Source of the DNA: Halalkaliarchaeum sp036625675
GTDB lineage: Archaea > Halobacteriota > Halobacteria > Halobacteriales > Haloferacaceae
Direction: 5' to 3'
Assembly: GCA_036625675.1 (NCBI GenBank)
Contig: JAZKTH010000071.1
Coordinates: 1-12,242 of the forward strand
DNA: 12,242 nucleotides
The notes beneath the pieces were generated by a model. That model did not search any database and had not been told where the DNA came from. It saw only the letters and a program-made list of their open reading frames with translations. The translations under genes were made by a program, and so were the position numbers. This document shows, piece after piece, positions 1 through 5,362 of the stretch; positions within the stretch are counted from its first letter, which is position 1, and every line of letters starts with the position of its first letter.

Positions 1-774
1 GCGGGCGCCGGATCGGCGGACGCCGTGGCGATGGTCGCCGACGATCCCGAGACCGCAAAACTGGCCGTCGAGGCCGTCGCCGACCGGGCCGAAACGGCGC
101 GGGAGGGCGTTCCGGAGGAGACCCGCGGGGCGAACGACGACGGGACGTCGCGGTACCTCCGGCCGTTGCCCGGCGCGGCGCGGATGTACCCCGAGACTGA
201 CGTCCCGCCGGTCGAGCCGGACCCGTCGGACGTCGAGACCCCCGAACTCCTGACCGAGAAGGTGGACCGGTACCAATCCGAGTTCGGGCTCGAGGAGGGA
301 CTGGCGCGGCAGGCGGCGTACGGGGAACGGATGCCGCTTTTCGAGGAGGCCGTCGACGCCGGCGTCGACCCCACCTTCGCGGCGACCGTCCTCGAGAGCA
401 CGACGACCGAACTGCGGCGCGACGACGTCCCGGTGGAGAACCTCGAGGACGGCCACTACCTCGGCGTCCTGAAACGGGTCGCCGACGGCGACCTCGCGAA
501 GGAGGGCGTGGCGGACGTCCTTCGGGTGCTCGCCGACGATCCCGACCTGTCCCTCGGGAACGCGATCGAGGCGGCCGGCGTCGCCGGCGTCGACGAGGCC
601 GAGGTCAGGGAGGCAGTCGTCGAGGTGGTCGAGCGGAACGCCGAACAGATCGCGTCGGAGGGAATGGGCGCGTTCTCCGGCCTGATGGGGGAGTGCATGG
701 GGGCGCTCCGCGGGAAAGCCGACGGCGAACTCGTGAGCGACGTGCTCCGCGAGGAGATCCGAAAGCGTAGCTGA
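1..774 (+). CDS. gatE: Glu-tRNA(Gln) amidotransferase subunit E, C-terminal part (5' end outside window)
   Basis: The reading frame is open from base 1 and gives 257 residues. GatE with GatD forms the archaeal enzyme that converts Glu-tRNA(Gln) to Gln-tRNA(Gln), because archaea lack a glutaminyl-tRNA synthetase. The stretch reading TSRYLRPLPGAARMYPETDV, about 50-70 residues into the fragment, is characteristic of GatE. The rest is a helical GatB/YqeY-type tail ending in GMGAFSGLMGECMGALRGK and a basic terminus, the region that in this family contacts the tRNA. Full-length archaeal GatE proteins are about 600 residues or more, so over half the gene lies upstream. It ends TGA and converges on the OB-fold gene with only 6 bp between the stop codons. 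Seen: motifs and open 5' end. Known: family role. No frame damage is visible. Confidence 0.93.
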   Translation, partial: AGAGSADAVAMVADDPETAKLAVEAVADRAETAREGVPEETRGANDDGTSRYLRPLPGAARMYPETDVPPVEPDPSDVETPELLTEKVDRYQSEFGLEEGLARQAAYGERMPLFEEAVDAGVDPTFAATVLESTTTELRRDDVPVENLEDGHYLGVLKRVADGDLAKEGVADVLRVLADDPDLSLGNAIEAAGVAGVDEAEVREAVVEVVERNAEQIASEGMGAFSGLMGECMGALRGKADGELVSDVLREEIRKRS

Positions 775-780
775 ACTCCG

Positions 781-1203
781 TCACTCGTCGGCCGGCGCGA
801 ATCTGAACCCGTCCCACTCCTGACTGTCCGCCTCGCGGATGCCGGCGTCGGGATCCCGGAGTCGCTCGCAGTAGACCGGCTCGACCCGGTCGCCGATCTC
901 GACGTCCCCGGCGGCGAGTTGGCCGATCGCCCGGACGGACTCGCCTTCGACGTCGAACTCGACGATCGCGAGGTGGTTCGGCTCCCGGACCCCCGGCGGC
1001 GACGCCGTCGAGGTCGTCCAGGTCACGACCCGCGCGGTGCGATCGCTCAGATCGATCTCGTCGACGGGCTCGCCCCCGCCGGGGCCGACGGGATGACCGG
1101 GATACGTGATCGAGCCGTCCTCGTACCGGACGGCGATCAGTTCGGGCTCGGAGCCGGGCTCGGAGCCGAATCCGGGGTCGCGTTCGGGGTCGGGTTCAGA
1201 CAT
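781..1203 (-). CDS. DUF35/OB-fold small subunit of haloarchaeal-type beta-ketothiolase
   Basis: This 140-residue acidic protein is encoded directly after the thiolase and overlaps it by 8 bp (ATGTCTGA holds this start and the thiolase stop), so the two are very probably translated together. Residues about 52-140 fit the OB-fold (DUF35) domain, with the pattern RVVTWTTST, HLAIVEFDVEGESVRAIGQL, then GDRVEPVYCERL. Family members usually carry a four-cysteine zinc ribbon before the OB-fold. Here residues 25-50 are Gly/Pro-rich (YPGHPVGPGGGEP) and the only Cys is residue 112, so the ribbon is gone. The first 20 residues hold a short acidic GSEP repeat. In Haloferax mediterranei, beta-ketothiolases need a small OB-fold beta subunit beside the catalytic alpha subunit (recalled literature). 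By analogy this protein should stabilise the thiolase or assist CoA substrate handling. Family call is confident; precise role is inferred. Confidence 0.8.
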   Translation of the reverse strand: MSEPDPERDPGFGSEPGSEPELIAVRYEDGSITYPGHPVGPGGGEPVDEIDLSDRTARVVTWTTSTASPPGVREPNHLAIVEFDVEGESVRAIGQLAAGDVEIGDRVEPVYCERLRDPDAGIREADSQEWDGFRFAPADE

Positions 1204-2353
1204 CGCCGGCCTCCACGACCGTGGTGGTCACGCAGTTGCCGAACCCGCCGACGTTGCACGCGAGGCCGACGTCGGCGTCGACCTGTCGGGGACCGACGTC
1301 CCCGAGCAGTTGTTTGTATATCTCGTACACCTGTGCGACGCCGGAGGCGCCGAGGGGGTGTCCCTTCGATTTGAGGCCGCCGGAGGTGTTGATGGGGAGT
1401 TCGCCGTCACGATCGGTGACGCCCTCCTCGACGGCCTTCCATCCCTCGCCCTTCTCGAAGAAGCCCAGGTCCTCGCTCTGGAGGAACTCGAGGATCGTGA
1501 ACATGTCGTGCAGTTCGGCGACGTCGACGTCTTCGGGACCGCGGTCGGCCATTCGGTAGGCGATCCTCGCGGACTCCGCGACGCCGCGCATCGTCGTTGG
1601 ATCGTCCCGTTCGTGGACGACGTGGGTGTCGGTCGCGCCGCCGATGCCGGTGACGACGACGTGATCGAGGCCGCGTTCGCGCGCGAGGGATTCCGGGCAA
1701 AAAAGCAACGCGGCGGAGCCGTCGGTTATCGGGCAGAAGTCGTACAGCCGAAGCGGATCAGCGACGACCGGGGACTCGAGCACCGTCTCGAGGTCGACCT
1801 CCTTTCGGAACTGTGCGTGCGGGTTGTCGACGCCGTTGCGGTGGTTCTTCACTGCCACCTTCCCGAGGCTCTCTCGCGGGGCGTCGTACTCGTGGAGATA
1901 CAGCCGGGCGGTGAGCCCGGCGAAGGAGGGGAGCGTGACGCCGTGTTTGTACTCGACCGGGTGGGTGAGCGACGCGATCACGTCCGTCGCCTCCGCCGTC
2001 GAGCGGTGCGTCATCTTCTCCCCGCCCACGAGCAGCGTCATCTCCGAGGCGCCGGAGGCGATCGACTGCCAGGCCGCGTACACGCCCGCCCCCCCGGAGG
2101 AGGAGGTCTGATCGATCCGCTGGGTGTACGCCGGCAGCACGGACAGGTCGTGTGCCAGCGCGTTCACCACCCCCGTCTGGCCCTCGAACTCGCCGCTCGC
2201 CATGTTCGAGACGTACAGGTGCTCCACCGCGCCCGGGGCGACGCCGGCGTCGTCGAGACACGCCCGGCCGGCCTCCGACAGTAGCTCCCTGATCCACGCC
2301 TCGCGGTCGCCGAACCGCGTCATCGACGCGCCGATTATCGCTACGCGATCCAT
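1196..2353 (-). CDS. Haloarchaeal-type thiolase (beta-ketothiolase / acetyl-CoA acyltransferase alpha subunit)
   Basis: The 385-residue protein has the thiolase fold in its SCP-x/archaeal branch. It condenses two acyl-CoAs, or cleaves a 3-ketoacyl-CoA, in the cytoplasm. Visible motifs are the N-terminal VAIIGASMTRFG, the nucleophile loop DQTSSSGGAG (residues 81-90), AELHDMFT (279-286), the catalytic-His motif GHPLGASG (331-338) and CNVGGFGN (366-373). The nucleophile loop has Ser84 where most thiolases have Cys (CASGG becomes SSSGG). A Ser-His-His active site is reported for haloarchaeal beta-ketothiolases, so this is a subtype trait rather than damage; His282 and His332 are the candidate partners. 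It is first in an operon with the OB-fold subunit. Possible roles are acetoacetyl-CoA supply for mevalonate, beta-oxidation or polyhydroxyalkanoate synthesis. No phaC or HMG-CoA synthase gene lies in the window to decide. Confidence 0.88.
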   Translation of the reverse strand: MDRVAIIGASMTRFGDREAWIRELLSEAGRACLDDAGVAPGAVEHLYVSNMASGEFEGQTGVVNALAHDLSVLPAYTQRIDQTSSSGGAGVYAAWQSIASGASEMTLLVGGEKMTHRSTAEATDVIASLTHPVEYKHGVTLPSFAGLTARLYLHEYDAPRESLGKVAVKNHRNGVDNPHAQFRKEVDLETVLESPVVADPLRLYDFCPITDGSAALLFCPESLARERGLDHVVVTGIGGATDTHVVHERDDPTTMRGVAESARIAYRMADRGPEDVDVAELHDMFTILEFLQSEDLGFFEKGEGWKAVEEGVTDRDGELPINTSGGLKSKGHPLGASGVAQVYEIYKQLLGDVGPRQVDADVGLACNVGGFGNCVTTTVVEAGDV

Positions 2354-2378
2354 ACGCGGTGGCCGTCGGGGACGGGGG

Positions 2379-2389
2379 TATAGCTTACG
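2379..2389 (-). promoter_or_regulatory. Probable TATA region of the thiolase operon
   Basis: On the minus strand the stretch reads GTAAGCTATAC, centred about 30 bp upstream of the thiolase ATG. That spacing gives a leaderless or very short-leader transcript. It is a modest match in GC-rich DNA and was picked by position. Confidence 0.35.
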
Positions 2390-2487
2390 GAGGTTCCGTG
2401 TTGTGGTCCGGAGGCCTCTGATGGCCAGGATACGACGTGCGTCCCCGGATCGGAACGCACTTGACTCGCGCGGGAAATCGCTCGGAC

Positions 2488-3423
2488 ATGGACCTCACCG
2501 ACGCCCGGGTGCTCGTCACCGGGGGCGCTGGCCTGGTCGGACCGCACCTGGCCGAGGCGCTCCTGCCGGAGGCGGCCCACGTTCGAGTCGCCGACGACTG
2601 TTCGAAGGGCGACCCCGATCGGTTGCCGGCGGCCGTCGAGTTCGTCGAGGCGGACATGTGCGAACGCGAGGACGTCGCCGAGGTCGTGACGCCCGACCTG
2701 GACGCCGTCTTCCACCTCGCGGCCCACACCGACACCAACTTCGAGGAGGAGCGGCGGCTGTTCGAAGAGAACACCGCCATGACGTACAACGTGCTCGAAC
2801 GGATGGACGCGGTCGGCGTCGACGCGTTCGCGTTCACCTCCTCCTCGACCGTCTACGGCGAGGCCCCGCGGCCCACGTCGGAGGACTACGCCCCCCTCGA
2901 GCCGATCAGCGTCTACGGCTCCGCAAAGCTCGCCGACGAGGCGCTCACGTCGACGTACGCCCACACCCACGGGATCCAGTCGTGGGTGTTCCGCTTCGCG
3001 AACATCGTCGGCCCCCACCAGCGGGGGACCGTCGTTCCGGACTTCATCGAGAAGCTGCTCGGGACCCCGGAGACGCTCGAGATTCTGGGGGACGGGAGAC
3101 AGGAGAAGTCGTACATGCACGTCACCGACTGCGTCGACGCGATGCTGCACGTCGTCGAGCGGGCGGAGGACCCGTACAACCTGTACAACCTGGGGACGCC
3201 CACGACGACCTCGGTCAGGCGTATCGCCGACGTCGTCGCGGACGTGATGGACCTCGATCCGGCGTACGAGTACACCGGCGGGGACCGCGGGTGGGAGGGC
3301 GACGTCCCGAAGATGCGCCTGTCGATCGAACGGCTCTCCGAACTCGGCTTCGAGCCGTCGCTCGCGAGCGACGAGGCCGTCCGCCGGGCCGCCGAGGAAC
3401 TGTACGCCGAGCTTCGTCCCTGA
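2488..3423 (+). CDS. NAD-dependent epimerase/dehydratase (extended SDR, UDP-glucose 4-epimerase-like)
   Basis: The 311-residue protein is an extended short-chain dehydrogenase/reductase acting on nucleotide sugars. The Rossmann motif VLVTGGAGLVG lies at residues 8-18. FHLAAHTDT (75-83) is the usual cofactor-side segment. The catalytic set is Ser119/Ser120 of FTSSSTVYG with Tyr143 and Lys147 of SVYGSAK. RFANIVGPHQRG (169-180) and the KSYMHVTDCVDAM segment (207-219) are typical of UDP-glucose 4-epimerase-like enzymes. I chose the ATG at 2488 because it begins just before the first beta strand. An upstream in-frame GTG at 2437 would add 17 residues that look nothing like the family. Likely products feed surface glycans or S-layer N-glycosylation, but no glycosyltransferase lies nearby, so the sugar cannot be named. 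No convincing TATA box is seen. Confidence 0.88.
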   Translation: MDLTDARVLVTGGAGLVGPHLAEALLPEAAHVRVADDCSKGDPDRLPAAVEFVEADMCEREDVAEVVTPDLDAVFHLAAHTDTNFEEERRLFEENTAMTYNVLERMDAVGVDAFAFTSSSTVYGEAPRPTSEDYAPLEPISVYGSAKLADEALTSTYAHTHGIQSWVFRFANIVGPHQRGTVVPDFIEKLLGTPETLEILGDGRQEKSYMHVTDCVDAMLHVVERAEDPYNLYNLGTPTTTSVRRIADVVADVMDLDPAYEYTGGDRGWEGDVPKMRLSIERLSELGFEPSLASDEAVRRAAEELYAELRP

Positions 3424-3461
3424 CGGAGGGCGGATCGGCCGACGGAGAGCGGATCGGCCGA
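3424..3461. repeat. Two tandem 19-bp units between convergent genes
   Basis: CGGAGGGCGGATCGGCCGA is followed directly by a second copy with one change (G to A at the sixth base). It begins just after the epimerase stop codon. Each unit ends in the palindrome TCGGCCGA, so the two units can pair as an 8-bp stem with an 11-nt loop. It lies between convergent genes, where a terminator or transcription pause could act, but no T-run follows. Confidence 0.7.
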
Positions 3462-3487
3462 TAGAGGAATAACCGTCGACCGACAGG

Positions 3488-3961
3488 CTACCGGCGAATC
3501 AGCTTCGAGAGCTTCTGAGTCAGCCCCTCGTCGCCGAGTTTGAGGTAGTAGGCGTCTCCGCCGTCCTCGTAGTAGTTCCGAATGTGTCGCTTCGTCTCGA
3601 ACCCGAGGTGGTGATAGAAGTCGAGCGCGTTGTCGTTCGTCGTCCTGGCGTGGCAGGTCACTGTCCGGTGATTGGCTGCGACGTCCGCGACGAGGCGTTC
3701 GCCGTACCCCTGCCCCCTCGCCTCCGGGGCGACGGCCAGAAAGAGGATGTACCCGTCCCGGCGGACGGAGGTGAACCCGACGAGGTCGTCGTCCTCGAAG
3801 TAGAGGTGCGAGGAGGCGCGCCGGTACGCGTTCCTGAAAAACCCCTTCCGCTGTTTGAGGACGTTCTCCTCCCGCCGAATCCGCTCTTTGAGTTCCCACG
3901 CCTCGTCGAGGTGGTCGCTCTCGCCGGGGTCGTCGATCCGTTTCTCGACCGTGACGCTCAC
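3488..3961 (-). CDS. GNAT-family N-acetyltransferase
   Basis: This 157-residue protein has the Gcn5-related acetyltransferase fold, which moves acetyl from acetyl-CoA to an amine. The acetyl-CoA pyrophosphate loop is clear: FLAVAPEARGQGYGERLV at residues 74-91, with RGQGYG as the Q/RxxGxG/A signature. Motif B follows as NDNALDFYHHLGFE (109-122), in which Tyr116 is the usual general-acid position. The N-terminal region is charged and helical (DEAWELKERIRREENVLKQRKG) and may hold the substrate. The start codon is GTG. A TATA-like AGTTAACT lies about 29 bp upstream, again fitting leaderless initiation. The acceptor substrate cannot be read from sequence. RimI-like protein acetylation and small-molecule acetylation are both possible. 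It is divergent from archease across a 218-bp region holding the long palindrome. Confidence 0.85.
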   Translation of the reverse strand: MSVTVEKRIDDPGESDHLDEAWELKERIRREENVLKQRKGFFRNAYRRASSHLYFEDDDLVGFTSVRRDGYILFLAVAPEARGQGYGERLVADVAANHRTVTCHARTTNDNALDFYHHLGFETKRHIRNYYEDGGDAYYLKLGDEGLTQKLSKLIRR

Positions 3962-3985
3962 TGGCGACCCCTACGGCACCATCGC

Positions 3986-3993
3986 AGTTAACT
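3986..3993 (-). promoter_or_regulatory. Possible TATA element of the GNAT gene
   Basis: The palindromic AGTTAACT sits about 29 bp upstream of the GTG start, the spacing used by leaderless haloarchaeal genes. The competing candidate is the ATAATNATTAT box in the left arm of the palindrome, which would give a leader of about 60 nt. Confidence 0.3.
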
Positions 3994-4047
3994 CCAGCGG
4001 GCAAGGCAATCGATTCACCCGCCGAACGGGCCGGGATGGAGATCCTG

Positions 4048-4129
4048 ATAATGATTATTGTAGCGATTTACCGGTCGATCGGCCCACCGGGTGGCCGATC
4101 GTCCGGTTACGGCCTACAATAATCATTAT
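4048..4129. repeat. 82-bp palindrome: structured repeat copy 1 with perfect AT-rich arms
   Basis: The core 4060-4117 runs from GTAG to CTAC and can fold into a 25-bp imperfect stem with an 8-nt loop. Its best stem segment is CCGGTCGATCGG opposite CCGATCGTCCGG, with a T-T mismatch in the middle. The internal mismatch GATT opposite GGCC-side bases is shared with the copy at 10423-10480. The core is extended on both sides by perfect arms ATAATGATTATT (4048-4059) and AATAATCATTAT (4118-4129). Each arm contains the 11-bp palindrome ATAATNATTAT, which resembles a TATA box. The element sits in the divergent gap between the GNAT and archease genes. No known mobile element or riboswitch is recognised. 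Confidence 0.8.
4119..4129 (+). promoter_or_regulatory. TATA-like box upstream of archease
   Basis: ATAATCATTAT is the best AT-rich box before archease. It lies about 56 bp before the GTG start, so the transcript would have a leader of about 30 nt rather than being leaderless. Its mirror copy at 4048-4058 faces the GNAT gene, making the pair a possible bidirectional promoter or twin operator. Confidence 0.4.
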
Positions 4130-4179
4130 GACGGGGCGGAGCCGAAGCGACTACTACGCGGGCCATCGAAACCGACGGT

Positions 4180-4587
4180 GTGAGCTACACCCTCCGGGAA
4201 CACACCGCCGACGTCGCCGTCGAGGCGACCGGCCCGACGCTGGGCGAGACGTTCGCGGCCGTCGCCGAGGGACTGACGGAGGCGATGTGCGAGGAGCGAC
4301 CGTCCGTTGGAGAGCGGTTCTCCATCGAGGAGCGCGCCGAGAACGGGGAGGCGCTGCTGTTCGATTACCTCGACCGCCTGATCTACGAACGGGACGTCCG
4401 CGGCGTGCTCCCGGTCGAACACGAGTGCGAGGTGACAGTAGAGGGGGAGTGGGTGGCGGTTGCGAGCGCCCGGGGCGTCCCGCTGTCCCACGTGGCGGCT
4501 CGCGACGTCAAGGCGGTCACGTACTCGGAGATGGCCCTCGAGGAGCGCGACGACGGCTGGTACGCGTACGTCGTCTTCGACGTTTGA
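4180..4587 (+). CDS. Archease, RtcB RNA ligase cofactor
   Basis: The 135-residue protein is a full-length archease. It begins with the family signature YTLREHTADVAVEATG (residues 3-18), continues LLFDYLDRLIYERD (59-72), and ends KAVTYSEMALEERDDGWYAYVVFDV. Asp11 in the HTAD motif and Asp134 next to the C-terminus match the acidic metal-binding residues of the family. Archease speeds guanylylation of RtcB, lets it turn over many times, and can let it use other NTPs. The start is GTG; no in-frame ATG lies closer than the upstream palindrome, and residue 2 onward already matches the family. The partner rtcB is downstream on the same strand at 7475, separated by several unrelated genes, so the two are not one operon. 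The long palindrome lies directly upstream and may control it. Confidence 0.92.
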   Translation: MSYTLREHTADVAVEATGPTLGETFAAVAEGLTEAMCEERPSVGERFSIEERAENGEALLFDYLDRLIYERDVRGVLPVEHECEVTVEGEWVAVASARGVPLSHVAARDVKAVTYSEMALEERDDGWYAYVVFDV

Positions 4588-4636
4588 CTCGCGGCGGTTG
4601 ACTCTCGACGGTCGGATCGAAGCTCGCAGGGTCGAC

Positions 4637-4838
4637 AAAAAAGATCCGTTCGAAACCGTTCGATCGGTCGCCCGCCGCCCGTTCAGCCGGATTCAGCTGG
4701 CCGACCGATCGAATCGCGACACGAATTTTCTGATCGGGCTCTCCGTCGCCGAGAGACCCTTTGCGCTCACTGTACCCATCAACTGCATCCGCCGAACCGT
4801 TCGTCCGGTCGTCTCGATCATTACACCTATCATAGTAC
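4637..4838 (-). other. Candidate short minus-strand transcript (small RNA or 46-residue ORF)
   Basis: On the minus strand TATATAAAAAG (4855-4865) is a strong TATA box. An ATG at 4833 lies about 28 bp from it, so the transcript would begin on or near that codon. The frame runs 46 codons to a TGA at 4693-4695 and includes MIETTGRTVRRMQL. About 50 nt later the transcript would meet TTTTTT (4642-4637), preceded by a small TCGAA-CGGT-TTCGA hairpin, a plausible archaeal terminator. The peptide is basic and its third positions are less GC-rich than neighbouring genes, so a non-coding RNA of about 200 nt is as likely as a small protein. It converges on archease. Confidence 0.3.
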
Positions 4839-4854
4839 TTCCGGCCAATTAAGG

Positions 4855-4865
4855 CTTTTTATATA
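4855..4865 (-). promoter_or_regulatory. Strong TATA box in AT-rich core
   Basis: The minus strand reads TATATAAAAAG, the closest match in the window to an ideal archaeal TATA box. It points at the short frame starting at 4833. Because the core is nearly symmetric (TTTTTATATATTTA on the plus strand), it might also drive plus-strand transcription. Confidence 0.45.
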
Positions 4866-4873
4866 TTTACTCG

Positions 4874-4888
4874 GTATTAGATTAATAC
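4874..4888. promoter_or_regulatory. Operator-like palindrome GTATTA-GAT-TAATAC
   Basis: Two perfect 6-bp half-sites with a 3-bp centre lie about 10-15 bp from the TATA core. This arrangement suits a dimeric winged-helix regulator. AT-rich DNA yields such palindromes by chance more readily than the GC-rich surroundings, so confidence is modest. Confidence 0.3.
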
Positions 4889-4972
4889 TGTGAATGATAA
4901 TTATACTCATCGATCAAGCGTGTCTGTCGAGCGACGGAAGCGACGGCACTGCCGACCGTCTTCGAGAAGAGA

Positions 4973-5161
4973 CTACGCTGCTGTCGAGCGGGATTCCCCG
5001 AACTTCATTCCCAGGAAGAACGCCACGACGGCGAACACGACCATCGACGGGAGGACCATCGTGAACACGGTCGACGTTGTCATAACGGACGTGAGCGCGA
5101 TCGTTGCAACGGCGACGGCGACGACGAGGGGTGCGACTGCCCGGGCGAAGCTGAATTCCAT
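4973..5161 (-). CDS. Small two-helix membrane protein, hypothetical
   Basis: This 62-residue protein is made of two hydrophobic helices (about residues 8-27 and 31-53) joined by the short turn MTTS. It has a charged N-terminus (MEFSFAR) and a hydrophilic tail (KFGESRSTAA). The pattern MTTSTVFTMVLPSMVVFAVVAFFLGMKFGE resembles a family of roughly 60-residue haloarchaeal membrane proteins known only as a DUF; I recall DUF7333 but cannot confirm it. A clean TATA box lies 26 bp upstream of the ATG, so the mRNA is probably leaderless. The antisense plus-strand frame here is Arg- and Thr-rich and not credible. Function is unknown. It has no operon partner and is divergent from the gene pair at 5363. 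Confidence 0.72.
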   Translation of the reverse strand: MEFSFARAVAPLVVAVAVATIALTSVMTTSTVFTMVLPSMVVFAVVAFFLGMKFGESRSTAA

Positions 5162-5182
5162 GCGGGGAGTTAGGTCAGCGGA

Positions 5183-5190
5183 TGTATAAG
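5183..5190 (-). promoter_or_regulatory. TATA box of the small membrane protein gene
   Basis: The minus strand reads CTTATACA, centred 26 bp before the ATG at 5161. That is ideal spacing for a leaderless haloarchaeal transcript and supports this start codon. Confidence 0.5.
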
Positions 5191-5191
5191 A

Positions 5192-5257
5192 TTGTTGAGG
5201 GTGCCGAACTGTCCACGATTCTCTGCAGAGGATCCGCCCGGTAACGTCCTACAACAA
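5192..5257. repeat. Probable degenerate third copy of the 58-bp palindromic element
   Basis: The right half GATCCGCCCGGTAACGTCC plus TACAA (5231-5254) closely matches GATCGTCCGGTAACGGCC plus TACAA of the copy at 10423. The left half is much diverged, but GTTG to CTAC spans 59 bp against 58 in the other copies, and the orientation is the same. The outer ends TTGTTG and CAACAA pair perfectly, so the palindrome ends survive despite sequence drift. It sits between two divergent genes. Confidence 0.5.
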
Positions 5258-5328
5258 GCACTAGCAGGGCGCACGAGAAACTCGCCGGCCGCCATCGTGG
5301 TAATCGGTAACTCACCGGAGACGAGGGG

Positions 5329-5334
5329 TTATAT
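5329..5334 (+). promoter_or_regulatory. TATA box of the 5363 gene pair
   Basis: TTATAT is centred about 31 bp before the ATG at 5363, which predicts a leaderless or near-leaderless mRNA covering both small genes. A second AT-rich patch, TATTAAC, lies too close to the start to be the TATA box. Confidence 0.45.
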
Positions 5335-5362
5335 TGCTGGAAACCTATTAACGAGTTGAAGT

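Larger units (their letters stand above)
4588..4972. other. 385-bp intergenic region with an AT-rich core and no secure gene
   Basis: The first 250 bp are ordinary GC-rich DNA with a run of six A at 4637-4642. A hairpin GGGCTCTC/GAGAGACCC (4736-4759) is followed by TTT and could end archease transcription, though it is 150 bp past the gene. From about 4841 to 4910 the sequence turns strongly AT-rich, with TTTTTATATATTTA and the perfect palindrome GTATTA-GAT-TAATAC at 4874-4888. This looks like a promoter and operator region, yet the next plus-strand gene starts at 5363. The AT-rich core best fits a promoter for the minus-strand transcript listed separately. Confidence 0.6.

Noticed and set aside
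1106..2284. Long plus-strand open frame antisense to the thiolase
   Set aside because: High GC gives long open antisense frames. Its product is Arg/Val/Asp-rich without any motif, while the minus strand encodes a full thiolase.
2437..2487. Upstream GTG start for the epimerase
   Set aside because: The added residues are basic and unlike the family. The ATG at 2488 begins just before the first Rossmann strand.
2913..4004. Long minus-strand frame across the epimerase and GNAT genes
   Set aside because: It crosses two well-supported genes in another frame, is Arg/Ser-rich and has no family motif.
4588..4972. tRNA or other RtcB substrate gene near archease
   Set aside because: No T-loop GTTCRA consensus with matching arms and no cloverleaf is visible here or in the other gaps.
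4890..5189. 99-residue plus-strand frame starting GTG about 28 bp after the AT-rich TATA core
   Set aside because: The spacing is tempting, but most of it is antisense to the small membrane protein and it reads as Arg/Thr-rich sequence unlike host proteins.
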